Below are positions 8,392 to 17,724 of a DNA stretch of 64,000 nt, one piece after another (position 1 is the first letter of the stretch; each line of letters opens with the position of its first letter). Both the position numbers and the translations under genes were made by a program. The stretch is from CBDBND01 sp965207985. Lineage in GTDB: Bacteria > Pseudomonadota > Alphaproteobacteria > Rhodospirillales > Rhodospirillaceae. The stretch spans positions 496,001 through 560,000 of the forward strand of contig CBDBND010000032.1 of the NCBI GenBank assembly GCA_965207985.1. The letters are read 5' to 3'. The notes under the pieces are model-generated. The model made no database searches. It saw only the letters and a list, made by a program, of their open reading frames with translations, and was not told the DNA's origin.

Positions 8392-10022
8392 GGGGTTCCC
8401 TCCATTGGGGTTGGCGTAACGGTCTCTTGTGGACGGGCGCGGTCCGGCAACAGCGGCATGAACAAGAATGTCAGGCCGCAATACAGCGCCATCCCTATCC
8501 ACATGTCGTTAAAAGTGAGCACCCAGACTTCGCGCTCTACAAATGCGTCCAAAATCCGCAGAGCCGCTTCTGCCGGGTCGCGTACCGTACCGTACATGTC
8601 TTCAATGCGTTGCTGCATCATTTCAAGAAATTGAGTCGACCGAACACTGCCCTCTGACACCAATGAGGCCAGGCGTTCCCGATGATAGTCAAAGCGCGCT
8701 TCCTGCACCGTAGTGACCAAGGACAAACCGATGGCGCCGCCAAGGCTTCGGAACAGGTTGAAAATGGAACTGGCATTGCGCACTTCAGAAAGCGGCACGC
8801 TGCCGATGGCGATAATCGTGATCGGCATGAAACAGAGCATGATGCCGAATCCGCGCAGGAACTGGGGGATAACCAGTTGGTCAAATCCCATTTCATTGGT
8901 CATGAAGCCGTGCCAGATCAAAGCACCGATGAGTATGGTCAGGCCCGAAGCCAACGCAATGCGCCCGGCAACACGTTGGACATACATGCTGGCTAGTGGG
9001 GCAAGAAAGACTTGGGCCACCCCGTTGAACATCATGATGGAGCCGATCTGCTGGCTGTTAAAACCGCGAACGGTGGAGAGCATGACGGGTGTCAGGTAGG
9101 CCGAGCCGACGATGGCAGCACCGAGAATGAACGAACATATGCAGCCGGCCGTAAACGTCGGATCTTTCATCAATCGCAACTGGATCATGGGAAAGCGGCA
9201 GGTCAGTTCGCGCCAAACAAATAAGCCGCCACTGACGACGGTGATCAGGGTGAGACGGACGATCGTCGTTGAGTCAAACCAATCCTGTTCCGGACCTTGA
9301 TCAAAAAGAATGATCAAACTGCTGAGGAAAATTCCCACCAAGACAACGCCGGGGATATCGATCTGAGGCAGAATATGCAGCTGGGGTTTGTCTACATCGA
9401 TAAGAGCCCAAACACCGAAGACAACCAGCAGGCCAGGGCCGATGTTGACGAGGAAAATCCAATGCCAGGACAAGGCCTGGGTGATGAAACCGCCGATCAC
9501 AGGGCCCAATGTAATACCGGTGGTGGTGATCATCCCGGCAATGGCGACGCCAATGGCGTGTTTGGAACGCGGGAACATGAAAAAGATGGTGGCGAATGAC
9601 AGCGGCACGAGGGCGCCGGCAAAAAATCCCTGAAACGCCCGGAACACGACCATGGATTCCAGGTTCCACGCCGACGCACACAACAGGCTGCCGACGATGA
9701 AGAATGCCGCCGACCCAGCAAACATATAGCGGATGGAAAACAGCCGGGCGAGCCAAGCGGAGAAGGGGATCATGATCACTTCCGCCACCAGATACGACGA
9801 CTGAATGAGGGCGATCTCTTCGACGGTCGCGCCGAGACTGGCCCGAATTTCTCCAAGCGAACTGGCGACAATTTGGATGTCGAGCACGGACATGAACTGG
9901 CCTACGAGAATGATCGAAAATCCCAGCCAGTGGCGCCAGGTGACGGAGTCATCGGAGGTGGCGGGACCGACCACACGGCCCGCGGGGCTGATTCCGTTGA
10001 CGGCGGCAACGGTGTCGGACAT
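8388..10022 (-). CDS. EmrB/QacA-type drug:H+ antiporter (MFS, DHA2)
   Basis: Major facilitator of 544 aa with about 14 transmembrane helices, the DHA2 layout. The motif after helix 1 reads LDIQIVASSL, matching the family's LDxTIVNVALP position, and the loop 2-3 arginine/glycine motif is present in altered form. It would export drugs or metabolites using the proton gradient, working with the membrane-fusion protein encoded just upstream (stop and start 3 bp apart). Its stop codon overlaps the start of the amidohydrolase, so pump and enzyme are translationally coupled. Confidence 0.88.
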   Translation of the reverse strand: MSDTVAAVNGISPAGRVVGPATSDDSVTWRHWLGFSIILVGQFMSVLDIQIVASSLGEIRASLGATVEEIALIQSSYLVAEVIMIPFSAWLARLFSIRYMFAGSAAFFIVGSLLCASAWNLESMVVFRAFQGFFAGALVPLSFATIFFMFPRSKHAIGVAIAGMITTTGITLGPVIGGFITQALSWHWIFLVNIGPGLLVVFGVWALIDVDKPQLHILPQIDIPGVVLVGIFLSSLIILFDQGPEQDWFDSTTIVRLTLITVVSGGLFVWRELTCRFPMIQLRLMKDPTFTAGCICSFILGAAIVGSAYLTPVMLSTVRGFNSQQIGSIMMFNGVAQVFLAPLASMYVQRVAGRIALASGLTILIGALIWHGFMTNEMGFDQLVIPQFLRGFGIMLCFMPITIIAIGSVPLSEVRNASSIFNLFRSLGGAIGLSLVTTVQEARFDYHRERLASLVSEGSVRSTQFLEMMQQRIEDMYGTVRDPAEAALRILDAFVEREVWVLTFNDMWIGMALYCGLTFLFMPLLPDRARPQETVTPTPMEGTP

Positions 10023-10025
10023 GGC

Positions 10026-11120
10026 TTAGTCGCGGCCGGAGGCCAGGGCTCCGTTTCCAGTTTTGCCGGAGCGCGTATCCACGCTCACCACCACCGACAT
10101 GCCGGGCTTAAGACTTCGATGCAAAGGATGATCTCCATCGAGTGTGATCTTGATGGGAATGCGCTGCACAACTTTGGAGAAATTTCCGGTTGCGTTTTCA
10201 GGAGGCAATAGACTGAACTCAGCCCCGCTTGCCGGCGACAGGCTGTCTATTGTGCCGTCGAGAACGACATCAGGGAATGTGTCGACGGCTATTTTCGCTG
10301 GCTGCCCGGCTTCCATGGCGGTGAGTTGGGTTTCCTTAAAATTGGCAACGATCCAAAGGGCATCCGTCGGAACGACTGCCATAAGATGAGACCCGGGCCG
10401 GACAAACTGTCCCAGCCGAACCGATCGGTTACCGACGATGCCGTTTATGGGTGAACGCACTTCTGTGTGATCCAGGTCGATCTGCAGCAGTTCGAGCGCC
10501 GCTGCCTTTTCTTCCGCTTCCGCGTTGAGGGCAAGGCGTTCCATCTCAAGCACATCGCGTTCCTGCTGAACGGCAGCAAGATTGGCCCTTGAGCCGGCCA
10601 TCCGTGCCCGGGCGCGCAGCTCTTCAGCCTTGGCAATATCGAAACGCTGAATGGATGCGACGTTGTCCGCGACCAAGCCTTCCGCCCGTTCCAATTCGAC
10701 CACTGACAATTCATGATCCGCAATCATCGCTTCTAGTTCAGCGCGCGCTTCTTGGATAAGACTGTCCTGCAAGCCGATGCGGCCGGAAATGGTTTCAACG
10801 GCGGCGACGGCCTTGTCCAGGTCAGCCTTGCCCTGGGCGAGGCGGGCACGGAAGGCGTCCCGCTGGATCATGGCAAGCAGATCGCCTTTCTTCACTTCTT
10901 GATTGTCGTCAACCAGAACATCGTCCACGTAGCCTTCAACCCGCGCGCTGATTGTGGTGATGTCTGCTCTGACGTAAGCATTATTGGTGCTTTCGGTGAA
11001 CCGGCCCGTTGTCCACCAATCAATCGTCCAATAACTAACTAAGCCAAGAAGCGCTATTCCCAGGACAGCGGCGGCAATGGATGACGGTGACTTGTTCATA
11101 ACATCTGCGGGTTGAAGCAA
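10026..11120 (-). CDS. EmrA-type membrane-fusion protein (HlyD family)
   Basis: Periplasmic adaptor, 364 aa (or 357 from an ATG at 11099; neither start has a clear ribosome binding site). One N-terminal transmembrane helix, a biotinyl-lipoyl-like half motif (VEGYVDDVLVDDNQEVKKGD), a long alpha-helical hairpin region and the second lipoyl half with the SPINGIVGNRSVRLGQFV signature. It links the EmrB-like pump to an outer-membrane channel, which is not encoded in this run. It lies between a small lipoprotein gene and the pump on the same strand. Confidence 0.88.
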   Translation of the reverse strand: MLQPADVMNKSPSSIAAAVLGIALLGLVSYWTIDWWTTGRFTESTNNAYVRADITTISARVEGYVDDVLVDDNQEVKKGDLLAMIQRDAFRARLAQGKADLDKAVAAVETISGRIGLQDSLIQEARAELEAMIADHELSVVELERAEGLVADNVASIQRFDIAKAEELRARARMAGSRANLAAVQQERDVLEMERLALNAEAEEKAAALELLQIDLDHTEVRSPINGIVGNRSVRLGQFVRPGSHLMAVVPTDALWIVANFKETQLTAMEAGQPAKIAVDTFPDVVLDGTIDSLSPASGAEFSLLPPENATGNFSKVVQRIPIKITLDGDHPLHRSLKPGMSVVVSVDTRSGKTGNGALASGRD

Positions 11121-11126
11121 TACAGG

Positions 11127-11540
11127 TTAAGCGTCGGGAACAAGCGCGAGAAAGCCGAAACACTCTTCCTCAGAGATGGTGCTCATGGTGCATTTGCTCT
11201 TGCGTAGATCGAGCGTCTTGCCGATCTCTCTGCAGCGACGGTTCTGTTGAACATCATGAGTCCGTTGAGAGGCGCCCATGGGCGGGAGTTCAGCGGTTAC
11301 GGAAAACAAGCGCTCGCCATCCTCCGTGACGACTGCTTCCAGTTTTTCCAGCTGGTCCTCTGTATTGTTCACAATCTGCACAGTAAATCGGCAGCCGTTG
11401 CGGTATCCTGCGGTGTAGGTGAAGTCTTCCATCTCAACGATTCTGACGTTGATGGCATTGACCGTTTCCGACTCACCGCAGCCCGCCAGACCAAATCCCA
11501 GAATCAAAGATATCAATGGTGCCCAACGATTGGTGCTCAC
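11127..11540 (-). CDS. small lipoprotein, hypothetical
   Basis: 137-residue predicted lipoprotein: a short hydrophobic signal with the lipobox LAGC (lipidated Cys21), then a compact domain with six further cysteines after the lipid anchor, which suggests disulfide bonds. No family recognised. It is the first gene of the minus-strand efflux run and ends 6 bp before the EmrA-like frame, so it may be co-transcribed. A periplasmic accessory to the pump is only a guess from position. Confidence 0.65.
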   Translation of the reverse strand: MSTNRWAPLISLILGFGLAGCGESETVNAINVRIVEMEDFTYTAGYRNGCRFTVQIVNNTEDQLEKLEAVVTEDGERLFSVTAELPPMGASQRTHDVQQNRRCREIGKTLDLRKSKCTMSTISEEECFGFLALVPDA

Positions 11541-11796
11541 GATTGCCCCTCCCTCGCCCTGCGTTCTTCGCTCTTCCCAGTATAAGCGTCAAGCTCGCAC
11601 CGGTCCTTTAGTGTATAGGCAGGGAAATCCCTTCGGTACGGGTTTTCTGCCAGGCGTTCTAACCCTGACAAGGGCGCACAAACCCGGATTAATCACCAGG
11701 AGAACAGGTCCATCCGGTTCCTCCCCCAAGCCTTGAAGGGGAAACGGGGGAGGCCACATAATCTCTTAGATACGCTTTCCACGGTCTCAACCAAGG
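11541..11796. other. divergent intergenic region
   Basis: 256 bp between the lipoprotein gene (minus) and the methyltransferase (plus). It must hold the promoters of both transcription units. I see one strong hairpin (listed separately) and no coding potential I would support. Confidence 0.5.
11720..11753. repeat. hairpin-forming inverted repeat
   Basis: CCTCCCCC is followed 18 bases later by its exact complement GGGGGAGG. No T-run follows on either side, so it is not a standard terminator. It lies 44 bp before the methyltransferase start and could act in the 5' leader of that mRNA. Confidence 0.5.
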
Positions 11797-12894
11797 ATGA
11801 AACCCATGCTCGAACTATCTCAACGGGGCCGGTCAGGCCTCCAGTTTCTAGGATCGCTCCAACCCTATGCGTCCAGCCGGATCAGAAGCTTGGCCAAAGC
11901 GGACTTTGAAACCGATCCGGATGGGGCAAAAATTATCGATGAACACGACCGTGGCGGATCCAACGAGCCATGGCCGGATCGGATCGCCCGGGCCAAGGCT
12001 GTGGCCGAAAAATCCACGGCCTATAAGCATGAGCGTTTCTATCAACGCTATGTAGCCGAAGAAAATTTTGTCCGTGCCATTCCTGCCGTAGAAGAGAAAC
12101 GGGATGAAGCGGAAAAACTCATCAATGTTCCGGTGAAAGATTGTGGTGGTTCCTTGGAACTGGATGACAGCGTTCCCATCCCCGATTACTACGAAGGTGT
12201 GGAATGGCATCTGGAGCCCGGCGGCTGGGACGGGTACGACTTAGCTGGCACCATGTTCATGGCGGGCATCGGACGGTACGTCTTCAGTAAAGGCGGCTAT
12301 GCCGCCGTGGAAGTGGGTGACGACATCCGCAATCAACGGGTGGAAGTGACCAAGCACCTGCCGAAGGATCACTACGACCGAATCTATGAGATGGGTTGTG
12401 GTGGAGCCTACACTCTGGCGGCCTGTCACAAGAACTATCCCGAGGCCGAACTCATGGGCAGCGACCTGTCGCCGGCGTTGCTAAAAAACGCCCATGATGC
12501 CGCCCGGGCTATGGGTATTCCCATCCACTACAAACAGCGTGATGCCCGTGATACCCGCGAGCCAGACAACAGTGTCGATGCTGTTGTGAGTTATGCCCTC
12601 TTCCATGAGATGCCGGTCAGCGTGTGTAAGGAAACACTCGAAGAAGCGTTTCGCATACTCAAACCGGGCGGTGACATCATCGTCAACGATCCACCACCGT
12701 TTGCTCAAGTCCATCCTTTCCAAGCCGTTGTTTTGGATTAGGACACGGATAACAGAGGGGAGCCCTTCTTCTCAGAAACCTGTGCGATGGAATGGGTCGA
12801 TGTTATGAAAGACATCGGATTTGTTGATACCAAAGCCTTTGGACTGGGCTCGCAAGGCTATCCTTGGATCAACCTGGGTACCAAACCCGCATAA
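11797..12894 (+). pseudogene. SAM-dependent methyltransferase interrupted by an in-frame TAG
   Basis: The first segment encodes 314 aa with an N-terminal extension (about 1-190) and a Rossmann methyltransferase domain with motif I EMGCGG at residues 198-203. A TAG stands at 12739-12741. The same frame continues for 50 more sense codons to TAA at 12892-12894, and the continuation ends WINLGTKPA, resembling the VLGVKPA end of the two paralogues at 40947 and 42236. The simplest reading is a TGG to TAG nonsense mutation, since those paralogues have a Trp-rich segment here. Readthrough cannot be excluded. Unlike the paralogues it lacks a Tat leader. The IS1595 element starts 8 bp after the TAA. 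Confidence 0.75.
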
Positions 12895-12902
12895 AAAATA
12901 TT

Positions 12903-13635
12903 GGGTCTTGCCTAGCAGAGCATAGCCGATGACGGCATAAAGCTCTGTATGGTAATGAAAAACCGATACTCGAAAAGTTCCAAACTTTCTGAAGCTCAGA
13001 TTCGCCTTGTCGTGAAGTGCTTTGCCGCTGATCTCACGGCGCTGCAAACGGCCGCGATTTGCGGCGTAAATCGCAACACTGTGAACCGGATCTACCGCGG
13101 CCTGAGGGAGCGGATCCTCGCGGCTTGCGAAGCACAGCGCCCGTTCTTCGGCGTGGTCGAGGTCGATGAGAGCTTCTTCGGTGCCAGACGCATCAAAGGC
13201 AAGCGCGGACGCGGAGCCTATGGCAAGACAGTCGTCTTCGGGATCTTCGAACGCGAAGGGCAGGTCTACACCGAGATCGTCCCGGACTGCTCAAAGTCAA
13301 CGCTACAGGGGATTATTCGGGGCAGGGTCGATCCAAGCACCGTCGTCAACTCCGATGGATGGCGCGGCTACAACGGCCTCGTCGATCTCGGCTATGGTCA
13401 CTTCCGGGTCGACCATTCCTGCGATGAGTTCGCCCGCGGCCCGGTTCACATCAATGGCATCGAGGGCTTCTGGGGCATGGCCAAGGTGCGGCTCGTAAAG
13501 TTCATGGGTGTGCCCAGACACACATTCCACCTCCACCTCAAGGAAACCGAGTGGCGCTTCAACCATCGGGCTTCCAACAAGGTCAGGCTTCTGCTACGTC
13601 AACCGCGAGAAAAACCGATCTGCTAGGCAAGACCC
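12903..13635 (+). mobile_element. IS1595-family insertion sequence
   Basis: A 733-bp element with perfect 17-bp terminal inverted repeats GGGTCTTGCCTAGCAGA. The flanks AAAATATT (12895-12902) and AAAATATA (13636-13643) fit the 8-bp target duplication expected for this family with one mismatch, so insertion is fairly recent. It landed just after the stop of the methyltransferase and before the ribosome binding site of the next gene, so no frame was hit, though transcription between them may be affected. Confidence 0.9.
12949..13626 (+). CDS. IS1595-family transposase (ISXO2-like DDE domain)
   Basis: 225-aa transposase. An N-terminal helix-turn-helix region (AAICGVNRNTVNRIYRGL) is followed by the ISXO2-like catalytic domain with the acidic positions visible in VEVDESFFG, NSDGWRGY and GIEGFWG. 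It fills almost the whole IS, is uninterrupted, and is probably functional. It catalyses cut-and-paste or copy-out transposition of the surrounding element. Confidence 0.92.
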   Translation: MVMKNRYSKSSKLSEAQIRLVVKCFAADLTALQTAAICGVNRNTVNRIYRGLRERILAACEAQRPFFGVVEVDESFFGARRIKGKRGRGAYGKTVVFGIFEREGQVYTEIVPDCSKSTLQGIIRGRVDPSTVVNSDGWRGYNGLVDLGYGHFRVDHSCDEFARGPVHINGIEGFWGMAKVRLVKFMGVPRHTFHLHLKETEWRFNHRASNKVRLLLRQPREKPIC

Positions 13636-13658
13636 AAAATATAAATCGGAGGGACGTC

Positions 13659-13955
13659 ATGACCAAGCCGCCACCGAATCCCATCACCGGTTCGGAAGAA
13701 ATGGATGCGCTCATGCGCATCAATACGGAACTTATGTCTGAACTTTGGATTTTGCGTGACCGTGTCACCATTCTTGAAAAACTCCTGGAGGAGAAAGGCG
13801 TGGTCGACCGTCAAGCCATCAACGACTATGCGCCGGATGGAGACTTCGCCTCAGAACTGGATGACGAACGGGATCGTTTTGTCCGCCGCGTTGCCGGAGC
13901 GCCGTGGGAAGTGGAGTTCACCGTCGAATCCCTGGTCGAACGGGGCCAGCGCTAA
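13659..13955 (+). CDS. small hypothetical protein with coiled-coil segment
   Basis: 98 aa, starting at an ATG with GGAGGG six bases upstream. Residues 20-50 (leucine/isoleucine heptads with charged positions) look like a short coiled coil; the rest is acidic. No signal peptide and no family recognised. It ends 12 bp before the symporter gene and is probably co-transcribed with it, so a link to that transporter is plausible but unproven. Confidence 0.65.
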   Translation: MTKPPPNPITGSEEMDALMRINTELMSELWILRDRVTILEKLLEEKGVVDRQAINDYAPDGDFASELDDERDRFVRRVAGAPWEVEFTVESLVERGQR

Positions 13956-13967
13956 GGGAATTCTATT

Positions 13968-15380
13968 ATGGCCGATACGACGCCGGAAACCGCCGACGCC
14001 ACCGGCGTTGTCCAAGAAGCCGACGAACGTACCCTGTCGCTAACTGTCTGCGCCGGGTGGGGTGTGGGTAGTCTTGGCATGGCCGTGATGTTCGGCCTCA
14101 TCAGCGTGTTTGCTCTCAGCTTCATGACTAATTACCTGGCGATTTCGGCCGGTGTTGCGGGCTTGCTGATGGGCCTCTCAAAAATCTACGACGGTATTAC
14201 CGACCCCATCATGGGGGTCATCACTGACCGCACTCATACAAAGATCGGTCGTCGCAGACCTTTTCTTTTGATCGGCTCCTTCTTGCTCGCCGTGTCCATG
14301 GTCCTGATGTTTAACGTGCCGGATTTCAACACACCCAATGGCGCTGCCATCTACATGGCGCTCATTCTGCTGCTCTATGCCACGGCCTATACCATTTTCA
14401 ATGTGCCTTACTTGGCTATGCCTGCAGAAATGACCGAGGGCTATCACGAGCGTGCCTATCTCATGAGTTTCCGGGTTTACGGCATCGCAGCCGCCGGATA
14501 CGTGGGATACTTCGCTGGCCCAATCATCATCGACTATTTCGGCGGCGGACGGGCCGGTTTCGAAGGCATGGCGTGGATCATGGGCGGGGCCGTCCTGTTG
14601 TCATCCGTGGCGTGTTTTTACTTCACCAAGGATGCGCCCTTTAAACATAAAGTTGAGGCTGCGCCGATCGGGTTCAAGGCTGAGGTTCGGTTGCTTGTGC
14701 AAAACCGGCCGTTCCTCTGGCTCATGCTGGCCAAGCTCTGCGGTTTATTGGGGCAAGCTTTGAGCAATCCGGCGAAGGCATTTTTCTTTCCGCTGGTACT
14801 CGGTGCCAGCTTGACCAGCTTCGGCTGGTATTGGTTTGCTTTTTATACCGCCATGATTGTTTCTCAGCCCATTTGGCTCCGCTATGGCAAGCACCACGGC
14901 AAACGCAATGTGTTCATTGCAGCGTTGCTGGTGACGGTGGTCATCAATCTCACCTGGTTGTTGGCCACACCCGCCGAACCTTATGGGTTCACCATCCTGC
15001 GCGGCATCTTGCTGGGTTTCCTGGGCGGTGCGACGCTGCTCATGGGTCAGGCCATGCTGCCTGACACCATGGAATACGACATCCGGTTAACGGGGTTGCG
15101 CCGGGAAGGGGTCTATGCCGGCGTCTACACCACCATCGAAAAATTCGCTTTTGCCTTCGGCCCTGCGGTCACTGGGGCCATTCTCGGGGGCATGGGCTAT
15201 GTGGCGTCATCGGAAGGTTTCGTCGAGCAGCCGGACAGCGCAATCTTGGCCGTCTATATCTGCGCTGCAGGTCTGCCAGCGTTAACCGGTGTGCTTGGCG
15301 CCCTTAGCTTGACGCAATACGACTTGACCGAAGAAAAGCTCAAAGCGACAAAAAGGCTTGATGCTCCCGCAACAGCTTAA
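13968..15380 (+). CDS. GPH-type sugar/solute:cation symporter (MFS_2)
   Basis: 470 aa with about 12 transmembrane helices. The KIYDGITDPIMGVITDRTHTKIGRRRPF segment after helix 2 (given here only as the location, about residues 65-92) is the signature of the glycoside-pentoside-hexuronide symporter family. Members bring sugars, glucuronides or other polar compounds into the cell with H+ or Na+. It sits between the small coiled-coil gene and an alpha/beta hydrolase 12 bp downstream, suggesting import followed by hydrolysis. Substrate unknown. Confidence 0.85.
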   Translation: MADTTPETADATGVVQEADERTLSLTVCAGWGVGSLGMAVMFGLISVFALSFMTNYLAISAGVAGLLMGLSKIYDGITDPIMGVITDRTHTKIGRRRPFLLIGSFLLAVSMVLMFNVPDFNTPNGAAIYMALILLLYATAYTIFNVPYLAMPAEMTEGYHERAYLMSFRVYGIAAAGYVGYFAGPIIIDYFGGGRAGFEGMAWIMGGAVLLSSVACFYFTKDAPFKHKVEAAPIGFKAEVRLLVQNRPFLWLMLAKLCGLLGQALSNPAKAFFFPLVLGASLTSFGWYWFAFYTAMIVSQPIWLRYGKHHGKRNVFIAALLVTVVINLTWLLATPAEPYGFTILRGILLGFLGGATLLMGQAMLPDTMEYDIRLTGLRREGVYAGVYTTIEKFAFAFGPAVTGAILGGMGYVASSEGFVEQPDSAILAVYICAAGLPALTGVLGALSLTQYDLTEEKLKATKRLDAPATA

Positions 15381-15392
15381 CCTTGTTGGACC

Positions 15393-16259
15393 ATGGCCGA
15401 CATTTATTCCTTGATTGACCGCGACGGTGCCACATTTCAGGTCATGATGTTCGCCCCTCCGGTGGACAATAATCGTAATGTCCGTGTTCTGATCCTTCCC
15501 GGCGCCAATTGCGCAGCCAAACGCTACCGATGGCTGGCCGATCCGTTAGCAGCGGAAGGGGCTACGGTTTTGATCCCTGACCCACCCATGCTTGAGCACC
15601 CGGCACCGGATGATCCGACGGTAAAAAGAGAAGCAGCCTACGTCACCATCGATCAGATGATTAAAACTCTGGCTATACCATGGTCGGACAACAGGTCCGA
15701 TGAAACTGCAAGCGGATTAACGTTCGCAATTGGACACTCACTCGGTGGTTCCATTGTGTTGGAGTACATGGATCCCGCCCAAGCCATGGCCGACCCCCGC
15801 TCCGGTGTTGGCGCCGGCTATAAACCGCCCGTCGATCTGCACGGCGCTGTCATCTTGGGGGCAACGCTCCAGGCAGACGTGATGAGCACCACCATTCCCT
15901 GGCGGCAAAACGAAGGGGCTTTGTCCAAGCCCAAGGGTTTTCCGGTGATGTTTCTTGCCGGCGACGCTGACGGCATCGCACCGCCCGAAAAAGTATCAAA
16001 GACAGTCGCCCGATACACCGCGCCAACGGCATTCGTGGTGCAACAGGGCGCCAATCACTTTGGTTGGACGGATGGGGACGGTGAACTTGATCTGAATGAG
16101 ATGGATGGCGGGGCATCCCTTTCACCCGAAGATCAAAAGACGGGGACCATTCGCCTGGTTGCCGCGTTTCTCTCTGCCGTCGCCGATGAAAGGCCGGACA
16201 CCATTGGCAATGTTTTGCGCGCCGTCTGCGCCGACGGTGATACGGTTACCGTGAGATAA
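15393..16259 (+). CDS. alpha/beta hydrolase
   Basis: 288-aa serine hydrolase. The nucleophile elbow GHSLGG places Ser116. The acid is probably Asp in AGDADGIAP and the base His in GANHFGW near the C-terminal third. No signal peptide, so it is cytoplasmic. It follows the GPH-type symporter by 12 bp, and the pair may take up and hydrolyse an ester or lactone. The fold is clear; the substrate is not. Confidence 0.82.
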   Translation: MADIYSLIDRDGATFQVMMFAPPVDNNRNVRVLILPGANCAAKRYRWLADPLAAEGATVLIPDPPMLEHPAPDDPTVKREAAYVTIDQMIKTLAIPWSDNRSDETASGLTFAIGHSLGGSIVLEYMDPAQAMADPRSGVGAGYKPPVDLHGAVILGATLQADVMSTTIPWRQNEGALSKPKGFPVMFLAGDADGIAPPEKVSKTVARYTAPTAFVVQQGANHFGWTDGDGELDLNEMDGGASLSPEDQKTGTIRLVAAFLSAVADERPDTIGNVLRAVCADGDTVTVR

Positions 16260-16317
16260 AACTCATGCGATAAAGACGTGCGGTAAATCGCGCGCGACAA
16301 AAACTTGCGTTAAAGCG

Positions 16318-17724
16318 CTAAAGCGAATTCAGAAAACTGATTAAATCCGCTCTGGCATCTGCAGGCATGGTGCGGAAGGCCTCTTTCGCAGCTTCCCCTT
16401 CGCCGCCGTGCCAGAGAATGGCTTCTTCCAATGTCCGCGCCCGGCCGTCATGTAAGAAACGCGCAACACGAGACACTTTTTCCGTCAGGCCGATCCCCCA
16501 CAATGGGGCTGTGCGCCATTCGGAACCGCTGGCGAGAAAATCCGGGCGGCCATCGGCCAGGCCTTCACCCATGTCGTGTAGCAAAAGGTCCGTGAAAGGA
16601 TGGATGGTCTGATTGGCCAAGTCCTGTCCGCGCGGGTCCGTTCCCGTTTCCATGGTCGGCATGTGGCAGAACTGACATCCTGCTTCCATGAAGCGTTCCT
16701 GACCGCGCACCACTTCCGGCAGGTTAGGTCCCCGCTGGCGTGGCACGGCCAGACGACGGGTATAAACATTGAGCTGATTGAGGAACGCCCCCGACATCTC
16801 GACCTCGTCCGCATGAGCCTTTGCTTTATCGAGGCAGGCCTCTTGAGCGGCGTCGCAGTTCTCTCCCGGCCGCACCGGTGTGGTGATGCCCATATCGCCA
16901 AGCGCCGCTCCTGAGTTCTGGTTGGTCAGATTGGGCATATTGGCTTTCCAGCCGAACTTACCGGTGGCCATTTTGCTGTCACGTGCATCCCACACCACGT
17001 TGACTCGGCCGGAAATGCCGTCACCGTCTTCATCGTCAGGGTCGGCAAGGGCGTAGACTAGATCGTCGGAAACAAACTCGAACAATCCAAGTCCGATCAT
17101 GGCATTGGCCACACGGGGCGAGGTCATCAGGTTGTCAGGCAGGGGACCGAAGGCCAGGTCCTCGAAACGGATGGTGGCTTTGCGCAATGAGTAGGGCGTG
17201 CCGTCGCCATAGGTGCCCGGTATCTCTTCCCAGTCCATGAAGGCGCTGCCTTCGGCAGGGACGCCTTCGATGGCCCGGTCCTGCAACTGGTCTCCGTAGA
17301 TGGGGACGGGTTTCGGACCGCCGTGTTCGTCTTCCCCCGGGACGCTCAAGCGCACCAGCATGGATTCCATGATGCCTCGGTCGGGCGAAGGCGGCAGACC
17401 CCGGCCGTTGTTGATATGGCAATCGGAACAGGCTTCCCGGTTGAAGGTCGGGCCGAGACCGTCCGTGGTCGGCTGCGGTCCGGGAGCAGGGCGCCATATG
17501 GTGTTGAACAATTGATTGCCAAACGTCCAGCCGGCCTTCACATCCGCCGGCGCATTGGCGGTGATGAACGTGAAGGCTTCGGAGGTGGCCAAAGGCCGCG
17601 TGGTCTCTCCCCCCAATTCAGACGTGAGCGGGGTTGCCAACAAACGGTCTCTGACGGCTGTATCCAGCGCTGAAACGCTGCCTGCGTAAAACGCAAAGAA
17701 CAGTAAAAGTGAAAAAAAGCGCAT
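16318..17724 (-). CDS. di-heme oxidoreductase family protein (DUF1111)
   Basis: Exported c-type cytochrome of 468 aa: signal peptide at residues 1-19 and two heme-binding motifs, CSDCH (99-103) and CQFCH (350-354). This matches the DUF1111 family of putative di-heme peroxidase- or thiol-oxidase-like proteins. It acts in the periplasm in electron transfer; the exact reaction is unknown. Its ATG overlaps the upstream stop (TGATG), so it is translationally coupled to the exported protein gene at 17724-18392. Confidence 0.9.
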   Translation of the reverse strand: MRFFSLLLFFAFYAGSVSALDTAVRDRLLATPLTSELGGETTRPLATSEAFTFITANAPADVKAGWTFGNQLFNTIWRPAPGPQPTTDGLGPTFNREACSDCHINNGRGLPPSPDRGIMESMLVRLSVPGEDEHGGPKPVPIYGDQLQDRAIEGVPAEGSAFMDWEEIPGTYGDGTPYSLRKATIRFEDLAFGPLPDNLMTSPRVANAMIGLGLFEFVSDDLVYALADPDDEDGDGISGRVNVVWDARDSKMATGKFGWKANMPNLTNQNSGAALGDMGITTPVRPGENCDAAQEACLDKAKAHADEVEMSGAFLNQLNVYTRRLAVPRQRGPNLPEVVRGQERFMEAGCQFCHMPTMETGTDPRGQDLANQTIHPFTDLLLHDMGEGLADGRPDFLASGSEWRTAPLWGIGLTEKVSRVARFLHDGRARTLEEAILWHGGEGEAAKEAFRTMPADARADLISFLNSL

